A DNA stretch of 64,000 nucleotides from Alistipes sp. (GCA_017398045.1 JAFQHI010000005.1:38357-102356); one strand, 5' to 3'. Positions 34,064 through 42,279 are shown, numbered from the stretch's first letter. Translations and numbers: made by a program. The notes: generated by a model not told the origin, from the sequence alone.

Positions 34064-34963
34064 ATGAAATTTAAGAAATTGGTTGCCATCGAGCCGGTGA
34101 GCCTTATTCCGTCGGCCGAAAAAGAGTTATACACCTTGGCCGACGAGGTGGTTCTCTACGATGATATCCCCTCCTCGGACGAGGAGATTGCTACGCGCGT
34201 GGGCGATGCCGACGCAGTGCTGTTGAGCTACACCTCGCGCCTGGAGCGTGCGGCCATGGAGCGATGCCCCAACATCCGCTATGTCGGGATGTGCTGCTCG
34301 CTCTATTCGCCCGAGAGTGCCAACGTCGATATTCGCTATGCCGAGAGCCGCGGTATCACCGTGACGGGCATCCGCGACTATGGCGATGAGGGCGTCGTAG
34401 AGTATGTCGTGAGCGAACTGGTGCGCCTTCTGCACGGCTTTGGCGAGGAGCCTTGGGAGGGAATGCCGCGCGAAATCACGGGCCTGAAGGTCGGCATCGT
34501 GGGCCTTGGCAAGTCGGGTGGCATGATTGCCGATGCGATGCGCTTTTTCGGAGCCGAGGTGAGCTATTTTGCCCGCTCGGAGAAGGAGTGGGCCACGGAG
34601 AAGGGCTACCGATTCCTGCCGCTGAAGGAGCTGCTGGCCGAAAACGAGGTTATCTTCTGCTGCCTGAACAAAAACACGGTGCTGCTCCACGAGGAGGAGT
34701 TCGCGGTTATGGAGGGGGCAAAGGTACTCTTCAACACGGGTCTTTCGCCCGCTTGGGACGAGGCTCCGATGCAGGCTTGGCTGGAGAGCAATCCGAAAAA
34801 CCGCCTCTACTGCGACACGCTGGGCGCACTGGGTGGCGAAAAGTGGATGTCGCATCCGCAGGTGCGCACCGTGAATGTCTCGACCGGTCGCACCAAACAG
34901 GCCTTCGACCGCCTGAGCGAGAAGGTACTGCACAATATCAAAGCCTACCTTGACAGGGAGTAA
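34064..34963 (+). CDS. D-isomer-specific 2-hydroxyacid dehydrogenase family protein
   Basis: A 299-aa NAD(P)-dependent oxidoreductase. The central NAD-binding domain has GLKVGIVGLGKSGGMIADAM (GxGxxG), ARSEKEW as the second strand region, FCCLNKNTVLLHEEEF in place of the usual LHxPLT segment, and LFNTGLSPAWDE. The usual catalytic Arg-Glu-His set is not obvious, so it may be a divergent reductase. The ATG at 34064 (MKFKKL) is used; upstream in-frame codons lie in the preceding gene. Middle gene of the three-gene operon. Confidence 0.82.
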   Translation: MKFKKLVAIEPVSLIPSAEKELYTLADEVVLYDDIPSSDEEIATRVGDADAVLLSYTSRLERAAMERCPNIRYVGMCCSLYSPESANVDIRYAESRGITVTGIRDYGDEGVVEYVVSELVRLLHGFGEEPWEGMPREITGLKVGIVGLGKSGGMIADAMRFFGAEVSYFARSEKEWATEKGYRFLPLKELLAENEVIFCCLNKNTVLLHEEEFAVMEGAKVLFNTGLSPAWDEAPMQAWLESNPKNRLYCDTLGALGGEKWMSHPQVRTVNVSTGRTKQAFDRLSEKVLHNIKAYLDRE

Positions 34964-34987
34964 TTCAAAATTAGAGGCGCATTAGCA

Positions 34988-35782
34988 ATGAAAAAGTTAC
35001 GTCTTGGAATTGTTGGCTGCGGTCGTCTGAATCGCATCGTAGCCGAGGCGGTGGCCGATGGTCTGCTGCCCGAATATGAGTTGGTGGGATGCTACTCGCG
35101 CACCTACGAGAGTACCGAAAAGCTCTCATCTGCGATGGCCGAGCGAGGCATCGCCTGCAAGCCCTGCCACACGATTGAGGAGCTGCTGGAGCAACGCCCC
35201 GATATCGTAGCCGAGGCCGCCACACCGGCCGGTATGCGTGCCGTAGCGGTGAAGTGTCTCGAAAACGGCTGCTCGATTGTCTGCCTTTCGATTGGTGCGT
35301 TTGCCGACGAGAGCTTCTATGCCGAGGTACGTGCAACGGCTGCCAAGCACGGCACGAAGGTCTATATGGCCTCGGGCGCGACGGGCGGTTTTGATGTCCT
35401 GCGCACGGCAACGCTCATGGGCGGTGCTACGGCCGAGTTCTTCAACGAGAAGGGCCCCAACGCCCTGAAGGGTACGCCCGTCTATGACGAATCGCTCCAA
35501 CAGGAGCAGCGCGTAGTCTTCCACGGCACGGCTACGGAGGCCATTGCCAAGTTCCCCACGCGCGTGAATGTCACCGTGGCCGCCTCGCGTGCCTCGGTAG
35601 GCCCCGAGAAGATGCATGTCACGATGCAATCCTCGCCCTATTTCCGTGGTGACACGCAACGTGTCGAGATTCGTAACCCGCAGGTACGCGCCACGGTCGA
35701 TGTCTATAGTGCCACGCCCGAAATCGCCGCCTGGTCGGTGGTCGCCGTGCTGCAAAACATCGTCTCGCCCATCGTCTTTTAA
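34988..35782 (+). CDS. Aspartate dehydrogenase-like (NadX family) protein
   Basis: A 264-aa protein with an N-terminal NAD-binding fold (LGIVGCGRLNRIVAEAV) and the C-terminal domain of L-aspartate dehydrogenases: SIGAFADESFY, VYMASGATGGFDVL, FPTRVNVTVAASRAS. NadX makes iminoaspartate for NAD synthesis in organisms lacking NadB, but family members also reduce other substrates. The 24-bp gap after the 2-hydroxyacid dehydrogenase suggests a shared pathway. No nadA or nadC is present in this window, so the role in NAD synthesis is only a family-based possibility. Confidence 0.8.
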   Translation: MKKLRLGIVGCGRLNRIVAEAVADGLLPEYELVGCYSRTYESTEKLSSAMAERGIACKPCHTIEELLEQRPDIVAEAATPAGMRAVAVKCLENGCSIVCLSIGAFADESFYAEVRATAAKHGTKVYMASGATGGFDVLRTATLMGGATAEFFNEKGPNALKGTPVYDESLQQEQRVVFHGTATEAIAKFPTRVNVTVAASRASVGPEKMHVTMQSSPYFRGDTQRVEIRNPQVRATVDVYSATPEIAAWSVVAVLQNIVSPIVF

Positions 35783-35790
35783 GACAAGGG

Positions 35791-35870
35791 GATTAAGGGT
35801 TACTAAAGGTTATTAAAGGCTGTTAAGGAGTTTTCATAGCCCCTTAACAGCCTTTAGTCGTCTTTCAGTT
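35791..35870. repeat. 10-bp periodic TTAAGG/CTAAAGG array in two inverted arms
   Basis: ATTAAGGG, CTAAAGG, TTAAAGG and TTAAGG recur every 10 bp from 35791 to 35828. After a short centre, CCTTAACAGCCTTTAG and TCTTTCAG follow in inverse. AAAGGCTGTTAAGG is perfectly complementary to CCTTAACAGCCTTT. It fills the gap between two convergent operons, where it could also end transcription. Confidence 0.85.
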
Positions 35871-35886
35871 CCGTTTATCGGTGTTT

Positions 35887-36972
35887 CTACTCCGCCAACA
35901 CCTCTTGGATGGTTTCATAGATTTGCTCACCGCGCAAGCCGCGCTCGATGATGGTGCCATCGGGGCCAAAAAGCATCAGGAACGGAATACCGTTGAACCC
36001 ATACACTTCGCTCGGAATACGTTGGGCATTGAGGATTTGCGGCCAGGGAAGGTGCAACTCCTCGATGGCACGTTGCGTAGCCTTCGGTGCATCGCGCACC
36101 GCCACGCCTACCACCTCGAAACGCTCGCCCCGAAACGCATTCCACGCTTTGCGGATAAAGGGAATCTCCTCACGACACGGTACGCACCAGGAGGCCCAAA
36201 AATCGACCAACACATACTTTCCACGCCCCACATAGTCGGAAAGTTTCGCCGTCGAGCCGTCCGGATTGCCCCCTTCAATCGCAAAGTCGGTAAACATCAT
36301 ACCGGGCGAGGTGCGCTTAATAACCTCCATCTCCTCGACACATTTTTGAATGGGGCTAAACCCACGAAGATAGTCGCCGGCGAGGGCGTAAATCGCATCA
36401 AACTCCTCGGGCGAAAGGTGGTTCGTGACCAGATAGGTCCACATGATATAGGCACCCGTGGCATTGTTGCTGTTTTGTCTGATAAGCTCTTTTACCTGCT
36501 CCATCCTCTCGGTGCGCCGTTGCGTAAAAATCGCGACGCGCTTGGCCTGTTGCTCCTCTTCAGAAAGTGTCGTATCGGCCGCAAGGCGGGCGCGCAGCTG
36601 TGCGTTCTCGTTAAAATAGGCATCTTCGGCAGCATCGTAGTCGTTTTTGATGCGATTCTTTTCGCTGCCCGTTGCCCCGCGTCGCTCAAAATCAACCACT
36701 ACATCCTCTCCGCCCTCGACGATGACATTCGCGGATACACGCCCCAGCTCCAAGCGATAGAGCGAATCGCCCCGCATCTTGCCCGAAAAGCAGAACTGCC
36801 CGTTTTCTACAAGCGCGCTATCGACCACCTCGCCCTGAAGATGGTAATCGCTCATATAGACCATTGCTCCATCGTGCGAAGCATCCACCTCACCGCGCAC
36901 GGTGTAGGATTTCATCCTCGGCGCACAGCCCATCAGCGCAACTGCGCAAGCCACTAAAAGTAATTTTTTCAT
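35887..36972 (-). CDS. TlpA/ResA-like thioredoxin-fold lipoprotein (DUF4369 type)
   Basis: A 361-aa lipoprotein (MKKLLLVACAVALMGC, Cys about 16). The N-terminal part (about 20-110) is the beta-rich DUF4369-type domain common in Bacteroidetes TlpA proteins (YTVRGEVDASHDGAMVYMSD); a helical middle follows. The C-terminal thioredoxin domain holds LVDFWASWCVPCREEIPF with the redox pair CVPC, and a cis-Pro segment NGIPFLMLFGPDG. It should reduce or exchange disulfides of exported proteins. The ATG at 36972 is preferred to an in-frame GTG at 36975. It follows a second, similar gene by 34 bp. Confidence 0.88.
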   Translation of the reverse strand: MKKLLLVACAVALMGCAPRMKSYTVRGEVDASHDGAMVYMSDYHLQGEVVDSALVENGQFCFSGKMRGDSLYRLELGRVSANVIVEGGEDVVVDFERRGATGSEKNRIKNDYDAAEDAYFNENAQLRARLAADTTLSEEEQQAKRVAIFTQRRTERMEQVKELIRQNSNNATGAYIMWTYLVTNHLSPEEFDAIYALAGDYLRGFSPIQKCVEEMEVIKRTSPGMMFTDFAIEGGNPDGSTAKLSDYVGRGKYVLVDFWASWCVPCREEIPFIRKAWNAFRGERFEVVGVAVRDAPKATQRAIEELHLPWPQILNAQRIPSEVYGFNGIPFLMLFGPDGTIIERGLRGEQIYETIQEVLAE

Positions 36973-37006
36973 CACTCAATTCTAAATTCTAAATTTTGCA
37001 TTTCGT

Positions 37007-38185
37007 TCACTCGCCCAGCACCTCCCGAATGGTACGTTTCAGGCTTCCTTTGCCGTAGCCCACCCACTGTTTCACCACCACGCCCTCGGGCGAGAGCAGC
37101 GTATAGGAGGGTATTCCGCCCTGGTAGTAGTGGGCATAAATACCCTGCTCGCCACGGCCGTCGTTCCAATTAAACCATGTCATCGGGTGTTCTTGGGAGG
37201 CTTCGCGCCACGTTTTATCCGTGTCGATGCTGATGCTCACCACCGCCAGGCAATCGGCATACTGCGCGGCTATCTCCCCCATTTCGGGTATCGCCATCAC
37301 GCAGGGGCCGCAGCCGTTGCTCCAAAAGTCGAGCAAGATGTATCGTCCCTTCAGCTCACTCAAGGAGTGATTTTCACCCGCCAAATCGAGCATCACACCG
37401 TCGATGAGCTGCTCGCCAACCGCGACCTGCTTGGGAGGGAAGAGACCCATGGCGGCCGCCCGAGCCACGGGGAGCCGGCGTTGCTCCTCGCTCAAGCGGT
37501 CATAGAGTGCAAACACAGCCTCGCGGTGGGGGTAGTTCTCCCCTTCGTAACGCACCATACGCGCCAATCCCTCCAGCTCCTCCAAATATTTATCATCCAC
37601 ATCGCTACGCTGCATGAGTTCGATAACAAGCGCATCAATTCGATGCTTCACACGAAATTCGTACTCTGCCAGGCTATCACGCTTCGCGGCCAACACCTTC
37701 CGCTCCTCCGTAGTGGCCGTTTTTGCCAGGCTGCGCACCCTGCGCTGCTCAATGTTGATGCGGTCGCACTCACCCCAAAGGTCACGCGCCACATCTATAT
37801 AGCGTTGTTCGGCCCGGAGCGCGGGATGCTTACCCTTCACTCGCCAGGTGCGGGTAAGGGTGTTGTTACCCCGAATGCGCACCCGCTCACCCGGTGAGGC
37901 CCACACATGGAGCGTAGCCATCGGGAAGTCAGGATGGTCCGGACAACCCACATAAAAGAGTTCCGGCTCGTCGGAAAGGGGTGTAATCGTCATCGAAAAC
38001 CGTCCATCGCGCAATGTATCCGTCCCAATCGGCTCACCATAATCGCCATTCGAGCGGAAAAAGCGCACGACAACAGAATCGGGGACTTGGTCGATGCGAC
38101 CCTCGATGACGATACGGTCACTCGGCACATCTTGGCAGGCGACAAGGCCGCATAAGGCGGCGAAAAACAAGAGATTTCGTATCAT
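37007..38185 (-). CDS. TlpA-like thioredoxin-fold lipoprotein (DUF4369 type), paralogue
   Basis: A 392-aa lipoprotein (MIRNLLFFAALCGLVAC, Cys about 17) of the same build as the next gene: DUF4369-like beta domain (IVIEGRIDQVPDSVVVRFF), helical middle rich in Arg/Glu, and a thioredoxin domain with LLDFWSNGCGPCVMAIP, where the redox motif is CGPC, and a GGIPSYTLLSPEG cis-Pro region. The two share architecture but differ in redox motif (CGPC against CVPC), so they may have different redox potential. The promoter region has a C9 tract. The ATG at 38185 is the first Met consistent with that promoter. Confidence 0.88.
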   Translation of the reverse strand: MIRNLLFFAALCGLVACQDVPSDRIVIEGRIDQVPDSVVVRFFRSNGDYGEPIGTDTLRDGRFSMTITPLSDEPELFYVGCPDHPDFPMATLHVWASPGERVRIRGNNTLTRTWRVKGKHPALRAEQRYIDVARDLWGECDRINIEQRRVRSLAKTATTEERKVLAAKRDSLAEYEFRVKHRIDALVIELMQRSDVDDKYLEELEGLARMVRYEGENYPHREAVFALYDRLSEEQRRLPVARAAAMGLFPPKQVAVGEQLIDGVMLDLAGENHSLSELKGRYILLDFWSNGCGPCVMAIPEMGEIAAQYADCLAVVSISIDTDKTWREASQEHPMTWFNWNDGRGEQGIYAHYYQGGIPSYTLLSPEGVVVKQWVGYGKGSLKRTIREVLGE

Positions 38186-38206
38186 AGGCGATTGGTTATT
38201 TCGAAA

Positions 38207-38237
38207 CAAAAGTAGCAAATTCAGGGGGGGGGAGCAA
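38207..38237 (-). promoter_or_regulatory. Predicted promoter with a C9 tract in the -33/-7 spacer
   Basis: On the minus strand TTG (38237-38235), a 20-bp spacer, and TACTTTTG (38214-38207) match the Bacteroidetes promoter. Nine consecutive C bases (plus-strand G at 38224-38232) lie wholly in the spacer. Each slippage event would change the -33/-7 distance by 1 bp, a known mode of phase-variable transcription in other bacteria. The ATG is 21 bp downstream. Confidence 0.7.
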
Positions 38238-38428
38238 TTTTTTTGTGTTAAAAAGTGTTAAATAATGTTAATTCGGTCGATAAACAGTTCATCCCGAACC
38301 GGAAACGATGAATCTCTTTCGTTTTTTTGCTGACCAAGCAGAGATTCGACTCTCCGATTCAGGATGATTGTAGCGTTTCAACTTTTTAGACCAACTTCGG
38401 CGCAAAAAGTTACACGGCCGCGTGCCTC

Positions 38429-40240
38429 TTATTTCGTAGCAAAGTCGATGGGCAACGTATATTGCACACGTACCGCTACACCACGCTGACGCCCCGGCTC
38501 CCACTTGGGCGACTGCTTAATCAGTGCAACCACCCCGTCCGAAAGGCGCGTATCGGGCGTGCGACGGGTCTGCACATCACTCACCGAGCCATCCTTCTCG
38601 ACCGTGAACGACACCACGACACGGCCACCGATACCCGTCTCCTGCAACTCCTTGGGATACTGCACGCGCATCTGCACCCACCGACGGAAGGTGTTGATAT
38701 CGCCACCCTCGAATGTGGGCATCGACTCCACAATCATAAAGACCTCCTCATCGGCTGCGGCTTTGGCCTGCTCTGCCTCTGCTTTTGCCTGCACCATCTC
38801 GGCCTTTGCCTGCTCTATCTCTGCCTTTGCCTGCTCTATCTCTGCCTTTGCCGCTTCAAGGTCGGCCTTTGCCTGCTCCCACTCGGCCTTAGCCGTTTCA
38901 AGATCGGCTTTCGAGGTTTCAATATCTGCCTTGGCCTGCTCCATGTCGCGCTTGTGTTGCGCAAGAATCTCCTTCTTTCGCTCCTCATCCACCAGCATAA
39001 AGGGGACAGCCTCCTCCTTGTCGGCAGGCTTTGCCTCCGTCTGTACCGGCTCGGCCTTATAGCGAACCACCTTAATCTCGTCGATTTCGACCTCCTCGTC
39101 CTGCATCGTGAAGGTCAGCTCCTCATCTGACAGCTCGCCTACCACATAGTCGAGGCTCTCCTTGCCAATCATCGAGCAAATCAGTCTGTCGCCCGACGTC
39201 ACGTTTAGGACACCTCGCCCCTGCTTATCGGTGCAGATACCCTCACCCGTCCCCTGTTTCATGACAACAACGCCCATAATCGGTGCGCCCGTCGTGTCCA
39301 CCACGCGCACCTTGAGTTGCGACGCAGTAGCGGGTTGCGAAATTTCATTTTTCGTCGTATCTTTGTCTTTGGATACGACATAAACAGTCTCGGCGAAGGC
39401 CCCCATGGCCACACCGACGAGCGGCAAGAGCAGCAGCACCTTGGCAGCTGCCCACCGCGATGATTGTTTTTGAATCATCATGGTAATACGGTTTTTAAGT
39501 TTACTGTGATTGAAGCTGTTGGCGACCGAGTACCACCTCTCGCCAGCAGCCTTTTTTATAAGCAACAATTGATAGGCGCGCGCATTGAAACCACCCTCCA
39601 GCACCGCACGGTCGGCCTCGTATTCGTGGATGGCCTTCAGCTCGCGTCGCAACAGCCACAACGCAGGGTTGAACCACTGCATGGCCCCCAACACATCGAA
39701 CAACAGCAAATCCCACGAATGGCCTAGGAGAACGTGGGCCTCTTCATGCGCCAGAATCGCATCGCCGTTTTCGTCCAAATCATTCTCACCCACAACCACA
39801 TAGCAAAACCAACTGAAGGGGGCTTGCGGATGGTTACAGCGCACAATTTTCAGCCCCTGCCGCTCGGCACAGGGTTGCGCCTGACGCACCACGCGCCAAA
39901 GGGTGAGGGTTGAACAGACAAGACGCACGACGACACCTAACACCCCGAGCAGAAAGAGCGCACCCAGCACCTCCTGCCACGGGAACGAGCTTTCGAGGGG
40001 CTGCAACGCCTCTACGGGAAGGGCGGGCAGAGTCTCCAGGGCGTTCTCTTCGAGCTGCACCTCCCGATAGATTTTCACCCCGCAAAAGGGCATCACGAAC
40101 GACAAAACCAGCACCGACAACACCACCACCCGATTGAGGCGATGGAAGGTCTCACGGCTCAAAAAGAGCTTAAAGACGAGATAGAAAGCGGCCAGGCAGC
40201 CTCCCGTCTTGAGGGCATAGAGCATCAGGGCGTACAACAT
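38429..40240 (-). CDS. BlaR1/MecR1-like M56 metallopeptidase with coiled coil and TonB-like C-terminus
   Basis: A 603-aa membrane protein. Residues about 1-125 hold three transmembrane segments; the M56 peptidase domain follows with zinc motif HEEAH (165-169) and EYEAD (206-210). A further membrane segment lies at about 265-283. There is no penicillin-binding sensor domain; instead a carboxypeptidase-regulatory-like domain (about 306-370), a long Ala/Lys/Glu heptad coiled coil with EQAKAEI and AKADLE repeats (about 418-496), and a TonB C-terminal-like domain (about 510-600, ending VRVQYTLPIDF) follow. It starts 37 bp after the BlaI-type repressor gene and would cleave that repressor on a periplasmic signal. 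The ligand is unknown. Confidence 0.88.
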   Translation of the reverse strand: MLYALMLYALKTGGCLAAFYLVFKLFLSRETFHRLNRVVVLSVLVLSFVMPFCGVKIYREVQLEENALETLPALPVEALQPLESSFPWQEVLGALFLLGVLGVVVRLVCSTLTLWRVVRQAQPCAERQGLKIVRCNHPQAPFSWFCYVVVGENDLDENGDAILAHEEAHVLLGHSWDLLLFDVLGAMQWFNPALWLLRRELKAIHEYEADRAVLEGGFNARAYQLLLIKKAAGERWYSVANSFNHSKLKNRITMMIQKQSSRWAAAKVLLLLPLVGVAMGAFAETVYVVSKDKDTTKNEISQPATASQLKVRVVDTTGAPIMGVVVMKQGTGEGICTDKQGRGVLNVTSGDRLICSMIGKESLDYVVGELSDEELTFTMQDEEVEIDEIKVVRYKAEPVQTEAKPADKEEAVPFMLVDEERKKEILAQHKRDMEQAKADIETSKADLETAKAEWEQAKADLEAAKAEIEQAKAEIEQAKAEMVQAKAEAEQAKAAADEEVFMIVESMPTFEGGDINTFRRWVQMRVQYPKELQETGIGGRVVVSFTVEKDGSVSDVQTRRTPDTRLSDGVVALIKQSPKWEPGRQRGVAVRVQYTLPIDFATK

Positions 40241-40277
40241 TTCACACGTTTTTTGCGACCTGCGGTCGGTTAATTAG

Positions 40278-40634
40278 CTACTGTTTTTCGATTTTGGCAA
40301 TCAGCTCGCGCAACTCCTCGACCGAGATTTTCTCCTCCTCGACAAGGGCCGAAACAGCTCCGAGATAGGAACGCTCGAAATAGCGGTCGATGACCGAGCG
40401 GAGCGTGAGGCGCGAAAAATCCGCCTCGCTCACCGTGGCATAGTACTGATAGGTACCCCCAAAGACCTTGTGGGCCACATAACGCTTCTGCTCCAGGGTG
40501 CGCACCTGGGTCGAAATGGTGTTGAAGTGGGGCTTCGGGTCGGGCATCATGGCCACAATCTGCTGGACGAACAACGGGCCGTGCTGCCAAAAGAGCTGCA
40601 TCAAGGCCTCCTCGCGTTTGGTCAATTTATCCAT
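40278..40634 (-). CDS. BlaI/MecI/CopY-type transcriptional repressor
   Basis: A 118-aa winged-helix repressor: LTKREEALMQLFWQHGPLFVQQIV, then a recognition region PKPHFNTISTQVRTLEQKRYV and HKVFGGTYQYYATVSEAD, with a dimerising C-terminal helix. The ATG at 40634 fits the promoter at 40665-40694; upstream in-frame codons overlap it. BlaI proteins bind dyads in their own promoter; a 7-3-7 dyad lies between the -33 and -7 elements here. Cleavage by the M56 protein encoded next would relieve repression. It is first in the operon, M56 second. Confidence 0.92.
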   Translation of the reverse strand: MDKLTKREEALMQLFWQHGPLFVQQIVAMMPDPKPHFNTISTQVRTLEQKRYVAHKVFGGTYQYYATVSEADFSRLTLRSVIDRYFERSYLGAVSALVEEEKISVEELRELIAKIEKQ

Positions 40635-40664
40635 AAATTCAGCTGGTTTGAATGGTTGTTGATG

Positions 40665-40694
40665 CAAAGATAACGAAAGTTTTTCGTTTTGCAA
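40665..40694 (-). promoter_or_regulatory. BlaI promoter with an internal operator-like dyad
   Basis: Minus-strand TTG (40694-40692), 19-bp spacer, TATCTTTG (40672-40665). Within it AACGAAA (40672-40678) and TTTCGTT (40682-40688) form a perfect dyad with a 3-bp centre, well placed for autorepression. Confidence 0.75.
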
Positions 40695-40731
40695 CTAATT
40701 TTCATAGTTTTTCAACTAAATATTTTCGTTC

Positions 40732-40762
40732 TTTGAATTTTTCGGGCAAATAACTACCTTTG
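40732..40762 (+). promoter_or_regulatory. Promoter of the ComEA-like gene, giving a predicted leaderless message
   Basis: TTTG (40732-40735), 19-bp spacer and TACCTTTG (40755-40762). The ATG at 40767 is only 4 bp further on. Confidence 0.8.
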
Positions 40763-40766
40763 CCGT

Positions 40767-41858
40767 ATGGCTAACGGATTCACAAAAAGGGAGATGGGAC
40801 AAGCAATCCTGCTGATGGCAATGGCGTTGCTTATCGCTCTTTTGTGGCTGACGGCCAAAGGACGACGTGCGGATGCACCGATAGCGAGTCCTCAACACGC
40901 GGACACTGTAATCGCGGAGGAGCGCGACACCATCCCCGCAACCGCGCCACAACTGCACCCCTTCGACCCCAACACGGTGAGTTACGAGGAGTTGATTGCG
41001 ATGGGCATCAGCCGTCGGGAGGCCGTTTCGCTCCTTAAATTCCGCGCCACGGGCAAGCTCTTCCGGATTCGGGAGGATGTAGCCCTCTGCTACGGCATTA
41101 CGGACTCGGCCTATCAGGTGCTGAAGCCCTATATAAAGATAGGTGAAGCATATCGGATTCAACCCCACGCACATCGCGACGGGCAATACGACCGAAAGGC
41201 AGAAGAGAGTACGACCTACATAACGCCCACGCCGTTTCGCATCGACACGGTTTCGGCCCGTTATCTCCGCGCCATCGGTGCATTTACCAAGCGACAAGCG
41301 GAGGCCTTTATCCGTTGGCGCGACCGCAGCGGTATGCGCGACATGGAGGAGGTTCGCGCCTGCTACGTGGTCGATGATTCGGTAGCAACCGCCTTGGAGC
41401 CGTTTATCATCTTTCCCGAGCGCGACCTCTCGCCCTTTGAGGCACCGGTCGATATCAACACGGCCGACTCGTCACGCCTTGTGGAGGTGGTAGGCATCGG
41501 CCCGAAGACGGCCCATGCCATCATCCGCTACCGCGAACGATTGGGCGGATTTGTCCGCGTCGAGCAATTAGCCGAGGTGCGCGGGGTGTTGGAGGGAAAT
41601 TACGAGAAAATTTTGCAACAAATTTGCTGCAAAGATGTTGAAATTCAAAAAATAGATATTAACTTTGCAACCCCAAGCGAGTTAGACCACCCGTACATCG
41701 GGCCGAAGCTCGTGAGAAAGATTGTAAAACAAAGACAGTTGAAAGGAGGTTGGACCTGCACACAAGAGTTAGTTGAAACGAACATATTGACCAAGGAGGA
41801 GGCCGAAAGGTTGAATCCCTATTTGGTTTTTGGTGTGCAAAGGGCTGAATCCGAATAA
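40767..41858 (+). CDS. ComEA-like helix-hairpin-helix protein
   Basis: A 363-aa protein with one N-terminal membrane segment (about 12-29) and several helix-hairpin-helix units: PFDPNTVSYEELIAMGISRREA, a middle unit around 170-190, VDINTADSSRLVEVVGIGPKTAHAIIRYRE (about 227-256) and IDINFATPSELDHPYIGPKLVRKI (about 300-322), with quoted segments abbreviated in places. ComEA-type proteins bind DNA outside the membrane during uptake, but in Bacteroidetes such genes occur without a known competence system, so the role is open. The start codon is fixed by the promoter 4 bp upstream. Confidence 0.85.
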   Translation: MANGFTKREMGQAILLMAMALLIALLWLTAKGRRADAPIASPQHADTVIAEERDTIPATAPQLHPFDPNTVSYEELIAMGISRREAVSLLKFRATGKLFRIREDVALCYGITDSAYQVLKPYIKIGEAYRIQPHAHRDGQYDRKAEESTTYITPTPFRIDTVSARYLRAIGAFTKRQAEAFIRWRDRSGMRDMEEVRACYVVDDSVATALEPFIIFPERDLSPFEAPVDINTADSSRLVEVVGIGPKTAHAIIRYRERLGGFVRVEQLAEVRGVLEGNYEKILQQICCKDVEIQKIDINFATPSELDHPYIGPKLVRKIVKQRQLKGGWTCTQELVETNILTKEEAERLNPYLVFGVQRAESE

Positions 41859-41942
41859 ACAAACATCACAGCGTAGGCTCCCCACGCAAAAGAGGGGCAA
41901 GAACAAACAAACGATTTAACAAAACAAAAAAAGAATACAACT

Positions 41943-42134
41943 ATGATTATCACGACTGTAAAGGAGGGCGAAAACATCGAGCGCGCCCTGAAGAAGTTTA
42001 AGCGTAAGTACGAGCGCACGGGCGTTCTGAAGGAGCTGCGTCGCCGTCAGTTCTTCAACAAGCCCTCGATGGTAAAGCGTGCCAACAAGATGCGTGCCAT
42101 CTATGTTCAGCACACCTACCACCTCGACGACTAA
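41943..42134 (+). CDS. rpsU: 30S ribosomal protein S21
   Basis: A 63-aa protein, MIITTVKEGENIERALKKFK at the N-terminus, then LRRRQFFNKPSMVKRANK, the standard S21 pattern. Length matches Bacteroidetes S21. It lies 84 bp after the ComEA-like gene and is followed by a strong terminator. In many Bacteroidetes the anti-Shine-Dalgarno region is hidden by S21 and S18, which fits the weak ribosome sites in this window. Confidence 0.97.
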   Translation: MIITTVKEGENIERALKKFKRKYERTGVLKELRRRQFFNKPSMVKRANKMRAIYVQHTYHLDD

Positions 42135-42156
42135 TCAACAGTCCTCGAATAGAGCG

Positions 42157-42196
42157 AAAAGGGGTTGTCCAACAAATTGTTGAACAACCCCTTTTT
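42157..42196 (+). terminator. Terminator after rpsU
   Basis: AAAAGGGGTTGT (42157-42168) pairs with ACAACCCCTTTTT (42184-42196), with further pairing inside (CAAC/GTTG). Confidence 0.9.
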
Positions 42197-42227
42197 CGTG
42201 GCAGTTATAGAAGAGGCCATCATATAA

Positions 42228-42257
42228 AGAGGGGTTGTGGCAACCACAACCCCTCTT
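42228..42257 (-). terminator. Terminator of the M16 protease gene
   Basis: A perfect stem AGAGGGGTTGTGG (42228-42240) with CCACAACCCCTCT (42244-42256) lies 23 bp past the M16 stop on the minus strand. Its stem resembles that of the rpsU terminator facing it. Confidence 0.8.
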
Positions 42258-42279
42258 ACGTTCATTGGCGTAACATCCG

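Noticed and set aside
38340-38375. A TTCGACT loop with short complementary arms resembling a tRNA T-arm
   Set aside because: The arms do not make a 5-bp stem with a 7-nt loop, and no acceptor, D or anticodon arm is found around it.
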